The notes beneath the pieces were generated by a model that searched no databases, was not told the DNA's origin, and worked only from the letters and a program-made list of their open reading frames with translations. The position numbers were made by a program, and so were the translations under genes. Of a stretch of DNA of 64,000 bases, positions 48,401 through 60,214 are shown in pieces (positions within the stretch are counted from its first letter, which is position 1; each line of letters starts with the position of its first letter). Source of the DNA: Cloeon dipterum (taxonomy: Eukaryota; Arthropoda; Insecta; Ephemeroptera; Baetidae); contig NC_088790.1 in the NCBI RefSeq assembly GCF_949628265.1, forward strand, positions 18,852,545 through 18,916,544, read 5' to 3'.

Positions 48401-51219
48401 ATTTACCAACAGCCTTTCCCTATTAATTTAGTAGGAATCTATTCGAATTTTTTCACCAGACCAAAAGAAAATTTTTGCCCCTTGAACCGGGTTTTCAAGC
48501 GTTCTCAGAGTTTCAAGCATAATAAGCAAAACAATCGTTGCGCAGCAGAACAAAACGTTTCTCTATCAAGCAAAGCAGGCTGCTCATACAGACTTTGAGC
48601 CAGTTTAAAGAAAGCCAAAAGAATTGCATGTTCTGTTACTTTTGCTGCAATCGGGTTTGTCGTTTTCGGTGTAGGTGTTATGGATGGGGTTTCCGGAGAC
48701 GGTGTCCACGCACCAGCAGTACACGTTAAAGCACTGAATCGGCAGAAAGTGGCCGTCCTTGTCGCACGCGGGCACAAACTTGTTCTCCTGCTCCTTGGAA
48801 GCGTGGAACCTGCGTGCCTCCTGACAGTGTGTGTTTCCTTGAGATTCTGCAGACAACAAAAATTCAACTTTTCTTTTCCTATGGCTGTGTTTGCCAAATT
48901 ATAGGAGACTCGATTGCTTTGAAAATATATGAATACGACAGATAAGAAACTATGTGCATTGAGAGCAGTGAGATATGAGAAGTTTTTAATTATTGCACAG
49001 TACCAGTGATTCGCAGCTTCTCTAAAAAGACGGAAATTATAAACGATATCAGAGGAATCTCATGTCAGATGGGGAAACTGGGAAAAAATTAAACCAATAA
49101 TAAGTCCTCAATTATCCTAAGAAAATTAATAAAATTAATTAGATCCTCGCGTCAGATTTTATTTCCTGACAATGAGCACAATATACTGTGTTGGGTCACT
49201 CTTTTTAACATACCATATTCGATTATGTTTGTGATCAGGTAGCGATAATTTATTTCCCGATTGACGATTAAATGCTCTCAAATCGTCTAATCGCGGAGGC
49301 CGTAAAGGTAATTAATGAGCCGTGCGGTCGCAGTCGACAAGTTTATTTATCACCGCACTGCGCTCGCTACAATATTCGTATTTCTCTCCCCGTTAATCGT
49401 GGTTTTTTAAATCCTTTCTCAAATCAGGGATGAGGATAATCACTCCGATTTGTCAAGATTTAACTCGTAAAAGCTTTTAAAATCATCAATCTTTGGTACA
49501 CTTTCAATAAATATACTTTCCCGATAATTTAATTGACCAATTAAGCCTGAAAGAAGAGGAATAAAATATGTATTCACCTGAGCTTCCGCCACTTTGCTTG
49601 TTGGGCCTGCATTTGCCCCTAGATTGAACCAGCAGTTTGCTGCCTGGGTTTTGGCAACTTTGGAGCAGCAGGTGGCAGGCTGATGGGTAGGTCTTGCCGT
49701 CATTGCCGCAAACGTGCTTGCGCTGCTGCCCTGCCCTGTTTGGGCTGCAATTCGTTGGACACTGAAAGCAGAGATTCGCACGATTTAAGATAATGTTTTT
49801 ATTAAAACTATTACCAGGTGAGACACCACTACCTTGGCGATGACTGAATTAATGGTTTTATAGATAGTTATGGTCTCTCTTTGTGGTTTAATTAATATGT
49901 TATTTTTACTCTCATCTAGCCTTTTGTGAAGGAAATATTATAATGTAAGCAGAGACACCCAGATAAAAAGTGCTAAAACAGCACCAAAGTGTCGTGTACA
50001 GACAAAATTGACTCTCTTAAAAATTAGGATCGCTTGAATGGAGGTATTTCGTAAGCGATTTGGACGAGCGAAACAAAAAAAAACAGTCGAAGTTGCATGA
50101 GCCACACTAATTCGATAAACTATAACATTATCACACAAATAATCCTTTTCAAAAATTGCACCGATGTCTAATTTATTTGTGTTTTATTGTCTCTAAAAAA
50201 GAGAATTTTTGAGGCTTCAAATTTCTTTTGTCGGCGCACTGTTAAAGACCGCAACACTATGTTTCTGGTCGGTTTTCCCCAGTAAAATTAATTTAAATTT
50301 TTTACAAATTAAGTAATTTATTTTCCCAAAATAAAAAATGTTTAAAATTTGTTTAACTCGCAATCCATTGCATATTTTAGTTTATACAAAAATTTACGGT
50401 TTTTAACCCTATGTCGAAAGATTATTTTTAAACCTTTTGTGCAAGTTAAAATATTGACAATAGGACAGAGGAAAATCATGATTTGCAGGAGTTGGATGAT
50501 TTTTTGCCCAAAACAGCCGTTTTAGCGCGATAATTTTGCGTTTAAAGTCGGGAGCGAGAGACAATTTTTAAACAAAAATATCACGATTTGTTACAATAAA
50601 TATATTTGTTGTAAGTTGTTACTTGCTGAACTTGAAAAACTAACGACGATTTAAAAAAATTCCTATGCATTTCGCTTTATATTATTGCCACTTATTCTCA
50701 TAGCACCGACGAGTTAAAAAGACCGGCAATTTGACCCTGCCAAGGGAGTAAATAGTCACGCACTTTGCGGTTTTTGTGTCAAATATAGAGCTGCCGAAAA
50801 TTGCAGCCCGGCGGTGATGTGATACACCCAATCGCTAAGGCGAAGAAGAGGAAACTATACACTATTTCCCAGACATCATCACCTCTGGAGGCTGTGTCAA
50901 GACTCAATAATTATCAAGACCCTCATCATACAGATGAAAGACGAGGGTTCAAACTGACAATGGGCCGAAAAGAGAAAACCACACAATTTGTGCGGAATAA
51001 TACTTTTTGCGATGGCATTGCTGGCGCATGACATCACCGGCATTATTTCTCTCTCTCTCTCTTTCGCGCGCGCACTACAATATATAATAGACCGAGAGTT
51101 GTTGCTGAATACAAGAGAGAAGAACACCTTGGCTGTGCGGCAGCCGCGGTCGTGGCTGGCCCACGGCGCCTAAACCAGCTTTTAGGCGCACACATGCAAA
51201 AAGAGTACATAATATGCTG

Positions 51220-51258
<39 letters not shown>

Positions 51259-54200
51259 TCGGAACGGGCCTCTCGTATTTTTACTCGCGCACACAGCACT
51301 ATTATTGCCTTTGTTTTCGCATAACGAGTTATTTCTCCCGAGGAGCGCCATTAAGTCGCCGATTTATGGACTGCCGTGCTCACCGTTTGCCAATTTTGGG
51401 CATCAATTTAGACTTTTGGCAGCTGCGATGAACAAAGTGGCTCGCGCGCGTCCAAGCATCTTGGCGGATGTATTTTCAACAAATTTATGTTCTAAGCCGA
51501 GAGGACCTTGTGACTCCAGCATCGTATGTAAATTCAAAGGTTCTCTCGCTAAATTGATGATTGTTTGAAAGCATTGGATTAATTATTTTGTTTCTATCTT
51601 GAAAAAATGATGTCATCGTTAGTTAGGCTTAAAAAAAGTAAACTCATGGACTTCTAACCGATTTAAATGTGGAAAAACTAATATTTAATAATCATATCCG
51701 TAATAGAGATGTAAGAAGTTCAAAGGGTACAATAATGTCGAGATTGCAAAAAAAGATAAGGAACATAATGAATAGAAAATTGCTGAGGTGGAAGAATATT
51801 TGATGTGCCATTTTCAAGGCGCGTTCAGAGAATTTCAGTAGATTGAAAGTGTGAAATTTCACATGACTGAGAAGTTTGGTAAATTGAATTCAGAAGGCCG
51901 AAAAATCTTGTACAAGACTGAAAATATATAGTATTTGGTCGGACTTGTGTAAGACCATAAAACGCATTGCGACACTACTTGTATTGTAAGCCAATAGGGA
52001 GAGGAAAGTGGCACTCCATAATAATTGGTTCTTCCAAGTATTTTAATACTTTACGCAAAAATTTATTACATTAATCGCATGCACAACACTTGTCGCATTT
52101 CTGGCAGGAAAGCGCATCGATAGTAGAAAAAAATCCAAACTCTTCTAAATGACAACGTAATGCGAGAGCAATCTGAAAATATTTGGACAGAGTGGTGATA
52201 TTTGTTTGAAGTCTCTTTCTTGCATTCCGTTTTCAGCATAGTATGTATTGGCTCTGTGAAAAGAAAGAGGCAGAGGAGTACAAAAACTCCTAGAGAAGGA
52301 GATGCACGAAGACACAGATTCAGTGTATCAAATGACTCAGCACAATGATGCTGAGATAACTTTTGTAATATAATTTTTTATTGAATGGAGAAAAAAATAC
52401 AATTTGAAGGATAATTTTATAAATTTTAAGGGTTCAACAAGCATCTATCATATAAAAATTATTATTGTTCGCGAATCAGGTCCAAAACTTTTCGGCCTTC
52501 TGCAGAGGAGAGAATTTTTTTCGTGCTTATAAATGCGGTTTTAAAAATGTGTGGGTCTTTTGCATTCGCGGGTCTCCTGAATTTCGGGGCTGTGGCGACG
52601 GAACCTTCCCCCATTTATCGACTGTTTAATATGGACTAAATAATCTCTTGAATCAATTATACAAGGAAATTTGCATCAAGGATGAAGAGAAAGATAACAA
52701 GAGCAATATAGAATTATACAGGTATGGTTACACTTGAAATATTTTATCTATCCTAAATACCTCAAATATTACTTCATTTTTTATTTTACCTATTCATTCT
52801 GGAAAATAATTGTCTAAATTCGCTGAAAACACAATTTCGATCATATTGTGAAAAAGAAATTATGATGCATATGTAACAAAAAGAGAAATAAAGAAGTCCT
52901 CGAGATGATTCAACTTTGCGCGTGAATCACTCCATTTCAATAATTATTTTTCCCTAACTTTTTACGAGCTTCCTTTCTAGAATCTGCATGTGCATTATCT
53001 GACATTCACGCAATCCGGTTCGCTCATGCACAGCGCATGACTCTGCTCCCTTGTGCGTGTATGAATACTAAAGCTTTTTCTGCGAACGCGTAGTGCTAGC
53101 CGCGGCTGTTGACTCATTTGTCAAAAATGCTGGTCTACTCGTTGATCTGGATTTTTTTAGCATTGCATGCTGGTCGTGAACTCGTTGGCTGTACGCACAC
53201 GGATATATGTCTTCATAAACAGGGTGGTGCTTTAGAGAGTCATTGGCGCCAGGCATAAATTTCATTAGTCGCGCACGCCCGCCGCCAATTTCCATACCTT
53301 ACAAGGGCTTGCGGATCTTGACGCTGCCGCGGACAAGTAGGTATGCATGAATGAATTTCCATACACGATCTATCATCTATTCACTATCGTAAAGTGAGTT
53401 CTTTTTTTCAAAGAAAAATACTTTAGATTTACAGTAGATTTCTTCAAGTTTTTACAAGAAAAAATTAAGGCAGGGTTGGTTGTATGTGTCGAAATATATT
53501 TACTAAACAAAAATTTTCCGACCGTAAAGAAAAAGACAGAAAATGTGTGTTTGCACCGGATTTCTTTTATGCTGAAGAATTCTTGGAATTAAGCGTATAC
53601 GCATGTTGTAACAATATCAGCCTTTTTGAACAATTCCCTGGGACCAATTCAAGCCACGCAGAAAATTCGAGGGTTCTTTAAAAGGCCTACAAAGCACTCT
53701 GGAAAAGGATCTGATATTATGACTTTGATAAAATGTGAACCCCCGTGACGATGAAGGAGATGCATCTGCCGATCAAAAGATAGTAGTTCTTCTTCACAAC
53801 TGCAGGTAAACAAAAAGCGAGAGCGAGATAGAGGATAAATTCCAGTGCTGGGGGAGCTTGAAAACACAAACTCTTCCAAGGGACACACCACACACCTATT
53901 TGAACGAGCCTGTCTGCTGGGTAGACACGCTCAGCTAACAAGGTGGACCTTTGTGCTGAGTGCTGTTGAAAAACCTTCAGCCGAAACAATCAAGCTACGA
54001 AAATGTGCTTTTTCTCAAATGAGATGGAGGCCGCTGAGTAAATATTGACGTCTGTCGGCGCGGGATAAATGGCTCCTTGGCTTGAGTGAATGATGAAAAT
54101 TGGCTTTCACGCACGGGTCGCGAAGGGAAATCGAATTTCTATAATTCTGTTAAAAATGCGATGTCAACCACCGAAAAGTTGCCTCATCTGCTTCAGCCTG

Positions 54201-57200
54201 ATAACAGCATTTAATTGAAAAAGTGGTTCTTGATTAAACTTCTTGCTTCCTTTGATAGAAATCGATATTTTTAAAATCTCCTTTGGTCATTTTTATAACT
54301 TTTATATATATATGCCCTAGGGCGCCTGCAGTTGTAAATTTTTATGATTTAGCAGTAATAATTCAAATTCCTTTGACGTGTTTATCCCACAGTTTATGTT
54401 TCACTTCACGCGATCATTGCGTGCTGCAGAAAAATGTATGGAGACAGTTCTGAGATAGCCGTGTTATTTTTAGCCGGTTCGCTGGCTCCCTATTGCAGTT
54501 TGTACACTTGGAGCACTGCTCGAAAAAACGCACCAATTTTGCAAGAGAGCACGAGACACCAAAGAAGCTGACCTGGCGAGTATTTTGACATTGCTTGAAT
54601 GCTAGTATCGTGTCGAGAATTCGCAGAGCGCGATCAGAATTTGAATTGCTTGGCCTCACATTAATTTTACGAAAAAAATTTAAATGATTTGAGGGCTACT
54701 AGAATAGATTAAAGTTGATTTTATAAACTCTTCTTTATTCCCTTTAAAATTCGAAACAATCATTCCATTATTATTTATTATGAAAGCAGAATTCCTCCGT
54801 TGTGAGCAAAGGATTATTACTGTCTTTGGTTCATCAGCATACTCTTAAAGGTTGTGTTTGCTCACGGATCTGCAGAATATAATTACGCACCTCTTCGATC
54901 AATCATTTATTTATTTTTATCATACTCCCTTCGCTTACTCGGCTATTAAAGGCTTAAGTGCATTGCTTAATTATCGGAAGTTCCCATCTAAAAGGCTTTT
55001 GCTAATAATACGTATCGGTATTTACTATAAATGTTTTGTATTTTCTTCATCTTCTGTATAATGCTAAAGCAAATTCACCAGCAAAACTTCACTCGACTTT
55101 ACATTTAAATGACCTTTGGGCGTCTTTCTTTCAAACACAAATACAGAATTTGATCTTATATGAATACAAATTTGCTATTCCATTTTTGCTTTGGTGGAAC
55201 AAACAGCATAAAAAGCAATCATTAAATTTTTCGTTTTGAAATGTTCAGTTATTTTTGGTGCTGCTAAATAATTAATGGCTATTAATGGTAACCTGATATG
55301 ATTGATCAAATAATCAATTTCCAAATGATATGTAATTTTTAACTAATATGCATTAATTGCGATGTTTTGATAGAGAAAATTTCGGCGAGCAAATTTAATA
55401 TCAATTCGTTCACTCGTGATCATTTTCTCGCTCGCGGCTGACTCGGCGGCATTTTTCCGTCGAGTGTAGATTGTCGCAATTACACCTCGTTACACGTATC
55501 CTTTTTAATGGTTTGTTTAACAAACAGGTTGTAAATTACGAGCGACGCAAAGGTAAGTTTATATCTGCGAGTTCGAGTAAACGAAAAAGACATCAGCCTA
55601 TATACGGTGGCATCGAACGCATGGGAAATTCGAAAAAGCGGAAAGCGTTTGGAGCAATCCTGGCTTTGGCGGCTTTTAGTTCTGGTCTCGCAGCCGAAGA
55701 GAGTGTATAAATGGTGCCAAGAGTGCAGTCTAAATAGAAAACAAGTCGGCCGACGGCGGACATTTGAAATAATAAACGCACGGCGAAATTGGTCCAGACA
55801 AAACTTCCAAGTTTCAACAAACTTGCATCACTTGCACGCGTGTCTAATTGGCTTTAATGAAATTAAACCTCGACTAAAATTAGATGGCAGAGACCTTAGC
55901 CGAAAGATCACCGCCCTTGGAGAGTAACATTATTAAATATAATGTTGAATGTTAAAGAGAGACGAAAAGATGGCCACATTGTGCCGGCCACTCCAGCCCA
56001 ACGCTATCAACTATAGGCGGTGTTATTGGGACCCGGTGAGCTCATAGCGAAGTGCCGAGCGGAGGAACAAGAAAAAAAAGAATTGTTTTGATAAAATCTA
56101 GGCGAGAGAAATCAAATTGACCTTGGATATCTTTCTTCATTTCGTTTTTTTTTTGGTCGATCATAATTAAAAAATAAATTTCCAATCATTCGGACCAAAA
56201 AACGCTTTTTAACCCGTGATAAATCATCTGGAGTAATTGTAAACACGTCAATGTTTTCGGCTGAAAGCAACCAACGTAATTACATATGGAGCAGAGCGCA
56301 GCTCGGCGCGCGGTTCGGCGGCCCTCAAGAAAGTACATAATTGATGCCGTGTAGGGAATTTTCGATTCTTGTTCTCCGCTCGGCATTCTTTGGAGCCAGT
56401 TTTTCTTTCGTTGGCCATTTTCTTGCGCGCACACTCTGGAAAGCTTTTAACAGTCCGTCCGCGCCACACAACTACTTTTTAAACTTTTATTCGTCGCTTG
56501 ATGCGAGCTAGTTTCTCCATCGGTTGCAGATATTCCTGCCCATTGACAATAAAGGCGTGCGTTAAAACGCTCAATTAGTCCTGAGACCCTCTTGCGTGCG
56601 TGCCTGCGTAATTTTCCGACAAACAAATTAAGCCCGCGCGCAGAGGAGGAAATGTGTGCATAACAATAATCTCTTTCTCTCTCGCCCGACGCGTATAACA
56701 ATGTGCCGCGGGTTTTAATCTCATTGTCATTCCCATCCGCTTATAAAAAAGAATCAAATTCTCGACTTGATGCTCGCCCCATATAACCCACATTGCTTAA
56801 TTTCTTTTATGTCCTCGTGCCGCTCATCTTTGATGGCGCCGCTTGGATTTAATTGAAATTACACCATCTTTATATGGCCCCCGTAAATCATTTAATCTTT
56901 AGGTAGTTTCACTTAATTTGTTGAGAGCACCACAGGGAGTTGATGCAACTAATTCAAATTTCGCCTAAGATATAGTGGATTGAATCGTGCCACACGTTCA
57001 TAGAGCATTTTGCATAATTTTTGCATGGCGTTGACGTCAGATACGCGGGAAAAACGTGAATCACAGGTCCGGACCAGTAACAAGTTCCGAGCACAAACGC
57101 ACAGTGTGATCTTGTTGTTGTGCTGCAGGTGCAAGCCGCGTTTTATGTTATGGTACCCTTTCATTGTTAGAAGGCAGCCGGCATGAAATTCGCACGCTCC

Positions 57201-58088
57201 ATGAACTATTTCTCTCTGGCTGCATCCAATTCCAACACATTCTCCCCAAGTCAAACCTCAGTTAATGATTCTATTTTACTATTGCATCCTCTCATAAAAC
57301 GAATTGCTTCCCCTTTTCGCTTCACCAGCTTTACAAGTCTTTTGAATTTCTTAGTCCTGATTCGACACAAAAGGATCACTGTAGGCAGATTTATTTTTAC
57401 TTTGAATTGATGAAGATTAATGGCGTACGACTCGCGTTGCGTCAATTGCTTTTGTTGACCATGCAACAATTTGCGTGATGGAAAACAAATAAACAAGCGA
57501 TGCGACGCACGCACGATCTTTGAAATAATGTCCCGCGGCGAAGAAAACCGCAAATAAAGGCGGCTCAGCATCTTGCTGAGATGCTCTATAAATATAGTGA
57601 ACTACAATATAGCTAATCATAATAATTTCGATCCTGCGTCGAGGATCAAACGACACGGAAGTCGTAACTGAATGCAAATTAATTTCAATGCTGAAGTGCG
57701 TGGGGATTTAAGTTATTGAACCGCGACTGAGCAACTCCAAAAAAATTGATCATACAATTATTGGCACGCTCATTAATTTGATTTTTAAAAAGACTCGCTA
57801 GTTTGCTCACCTAAAACCTAAAAAATACAAATATCGGACAAAAATAAAAATTGCAGTGCCTGACAATGACAAAAACTCTAGAATTTTTCATTTTTACAGG
57901 GGTTCAAAACTGAAAAAAAATAAAAATTACAAATAAATTTGGAAAATTTGTTTGATGGAACTTACATGAGTAGGAGCGTCCTTGTCACTGACGGTGTCCG
58001 GCACGGGCCTCATTGCGGAGGGCGGTTGTGCCTGCACGGCCAGCAGCAGGGCGAGCGCCACGAACACAAGGGCAGGACAGGCCGACAT
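42496..58088 (-). CDS. magu: SMOC/Magu-like secreted modular calcium-binding protein
   Basis: Extracellular-matrix protein of the SPARC superfamily; SMOC/Magu (Pentagone) proteins modulate BMP/Dpp signalling through heparan-sulfate proteoglycans. Twelve exons on the minus strand (57966-58088, 49578-49761, 48640-48846, 47286-47429, 46984-47076, 46281-46541, 45848-45994, 43815-43901, 43634-43744, 43194-43404, 42837-43102, 42496-42572) give exactly 637 codons. Order: signal peptide (MSACPALVFVALALLLAVQA), Kazal domain ~42-102, thyroglobulin type-1 with 'YCWCVD' ~103-170, basic linker, EC domain with paired EF-hands ('LDQNKDRVLEKKE', 'CDLNKDTKITKDEW'), Ser/Asp/Glu-rich linker ~338-415, second thyroglobulin repeat with 'YCFCVD', second EC domain ('LDKNKDHALDKKEW', 'CDTDKNSRVSRTEW'), short tail ending 'RRGPNPLDALLVYD'. 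The first intron is 8.2 kb. The magu name is inferred from architecture. Confidence 0.93.
49762..57965. other. 8.2 kb first intron of the SMOC-like gene
   Basis: By far the longest gene-internal gap in a window where introns are mostly under 100 bp. It contains a (CT)n tract at about 51223-51258, islands of higher GC (for example 53000-53340, 55400-56050, 56250-57250) between AT-rich stretches, and many TAATTA/ATTA-type motifs. Open frames such as 53068-53295 minus and 55607-55927 plus have no family features. Enhancer content is plausible for a morphogen-feedback gene but is inference. Confidence 0.5.
51223..51258. repeat. (CT)n microsatellite
   Basis: A nearly pure CT dinucleotide run of about 30 bp; a shorter CT run lies near 51050-51062. 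Simple repeats of the GA type also occur at about 44697-44714 and 59519-59532. Confidence 0.85.
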
Positions 58089-60214
58089 GATATCGTGACG
58101 CACTGCGGCTCACTTGAAAAAATTAATTCACTCTGAGGGTGAGAGCGATGAGAGTGAATTCGGGCGTCCGTGTCGCGCGTGAGTTGCGGCCGCGAGAAGA
58201 GACCTTCAACGATGCACACGGTCGGTGGCCGCTGCAGGGACTGAGCAGAGCCAACGCTCAAGAAACTGGACTGGTCCTCCTCGACCTTCCCCTTAAATAT
58301 GTGGCCTCCCCTCTTCTTTTCTTACAGGCGCCGGCATGCACCTGCTCTCGATGGGCTGTGTACGGTCTCGACTCTTCTCTTCGCTGACTCTCATCGTTGG
58401 AAAAAATTAATTTAAAAATGGCCCTGATTTGAATTTATTTCGAACTTCCGAGTATTATTAAAATTATTTAGGTTTTAAAAATGATCAAGCAAAAATAAAT
58501 AATAGAAAAGGCGTGAGATCTGAAAAAATGTTATTTTTCCGTTTGAAAATTTCTGACATTTAACCATTATCACGTTCAAAACACATGATTAAAGTGAAAA
58601 ATTAGTACCTTTTTATTTTTTGTCTGGCAAAATTAATGCCCAAAACTGTCAAGCAAACCGCTGGTAAACCTTGACCAAAAAACTTGCCTTCTATTTTGCA
58701 GTAAAAAAAAAATACTAGAGGAAAAGTCATCGAAAAGAAAATTTAGTAAATTTCTGCAAAGGATGAGCGAAATACAGAATTGGCAAAAATGCCGGGAAGG
58801 GGCGAGAGAAGAGACTAATAATTATAAAGGTAACGGTCGGCTTCTAGTGCCGTGAATGACTTGAGCTGGAGGGAGTTGGTTCAGGTGGTATAGAAGTGAC
58901 TATAGAAGCCTGGACAAAATTGAAGGTGAGGGAAAGTGTTTTGAGCATTCAACAACGACATATTGGTCCGAGCAACACTTCATCGCAGGACAAAAAGCTT
59001 TGACAGCATAATAGGAAAGAGAAATCATGGGAATGTTTTTTCGAAATTCCCAAAATGCATTTCCTGTGAGAGGTTTTTAAAACTAGAGGAGAAAATACCC
59101 CTTTTTGGTGTTTCGTCCAAGAGAATCCAGGAGAAATAAGCGGCTGACAGGCGATAAATTTAAGGTACAATAATTGGACTCGCATATATGTTATTGGTAG
59201 AGAACACATATTTGGAGGGTTCGAGAACTTTTATTAAGAAGGGACTTTGAAAAATCTAAAGATATTGATTTAATCTCTGGATTTTTTTAATATTTTTACT
59301 TTTTGAGCCTCTGATCAATGTAGTTTTCATATATTGAGACAAAACCTTCAAATTCGTGTCACATAAACTTAAGCTGACCATAATTTAGAGGATCAAACAT
59401 GGACAAAGGATCCAAACAAATATGTATGCCGAAGACTGGCTCTCTGACCATATGGCTCGTGGTAAGACTCGCAGCACTTTTGACTTTTCTCTGTGCTCGC
59501 ACGCAGAAGGCACAGAAAGAGAGAGAGAGAGATGAGAGAAGGCGCTGCTTTTCTTCTCTTGGCGGCCGCCCTTGTGCCTTGTGTGTGTGCGTCGGTCTGC
59601 CCCTACTGTGGCAAAATAATGAACAAGTGCCAGCCGAACTGTCTCTTCTCGGCTAGACTCGCATGCAAATTACATTACGCGCAAGCTCTCTTGGCACAGT
59701 AGCAATTCCGCCGCCGGTCAAAAGGGAGGTGCGCTGGCGTAATCAAAAATTTGTTTGCGCTTATTCCTCCCATTGTGAGCAAGAGCGAGTTGGGCAGCGG
59801 CGCAGCCTTGACTCGCGCCTTCTGCACATCAAAATTCTAAAGCAGTGTGTGTGCACAAATTTTCAAGGTTCGTCTTTGTCTACAGAGCGCCGCGATTGAT
59901 TCCAGATATCTGATTTTTATCATTAATATGTTTCTGGGGGAAATTTCTGAACAAAAAAGCAGATAAATATATATAGATTATATATTATTATTATAAATGT
60001 GAAATATCGCTTCTTCCTATTAATTAATATTATTCAAAACATAATAAATTAACTCTTTCCTATTTATAGCAACACTTTAGTTTCCGTTGATGTTGAACAA
60101 AAAGGTTCCTTTCTCAATGAAAAAAATCGTGCTTCAAAAGCACCGTTGAAAAGAATCAATGACCAGGAACGCGAAATGAGTTCAAAATACAATAAAAAAA
60201 TGCATAGGTGTCAT
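58089..60214. other. SMOC-like promoter side and ataxin-3 3' flank
   Basis: Both neighbours are on the minus strand. The SMOC 5' UTR/promoter should lie just right of 58088; a TTTAA-type box at 58292-58300 and a TCAGTC initiator match at 58239-58244 are present, but about 50 bp apart. Apart from the small ORF at 59532-59702, the rest shows only AT-rich sequence and a GA repeat. Confidence 0.4.
59532..59702 (+). CDS. Candidate small secreted cysteine-rich peptide (56 residues)
   Basis: ATG at 59532 opens MREGAAFLLLAAALVPCVCA, a textbook-like signal peptide, followed by a short Cys-rich segment ('SVCPYCGKIMNKCQPNC') and TAG at 59700-59702. If cleavage follows Cys-Ala, the mature part would have about 36 residues and five cysteines, an uneven number. 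The ORF sits directly after a GA repeat, has no visible intron and matches no family I know. It could be chance in a GC-richer patch; codon use in so short a frame is uninformative. Confidence 0.25.
   Translation: MREGAAFLLLAAALVPCVCASVCPYCGKIMNKCQPNCLFSARLACKLHYAQALLAQ

Noticed and set aside
51152-51568. Long plus-strand ORF with a Leu-Ser repeat
   Set aside because: The frame stays open because of the CT microsatellite; the rest has no family features or splice partners.
53068-53295. 75-codon minus-strand ORF
   Set aside because: Starts with ATG but shows no signal peptide, domain or splice context; more likely conserved non-coding DNA.
55607-55927. 106-codon plus-strand ORF in the SMOC intron
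   Set aside because: No conserved motif, overlapping ORF in another frame, and no supporting exon structure; likely chance in a GC-richer island.
58239-58300. TATA-like box plus TCAGTC initiator for the SMOC-like gene
   Set aside because: The two elements are about 50 bp apart instead of about 30, so they do not form a convincing core promoter.
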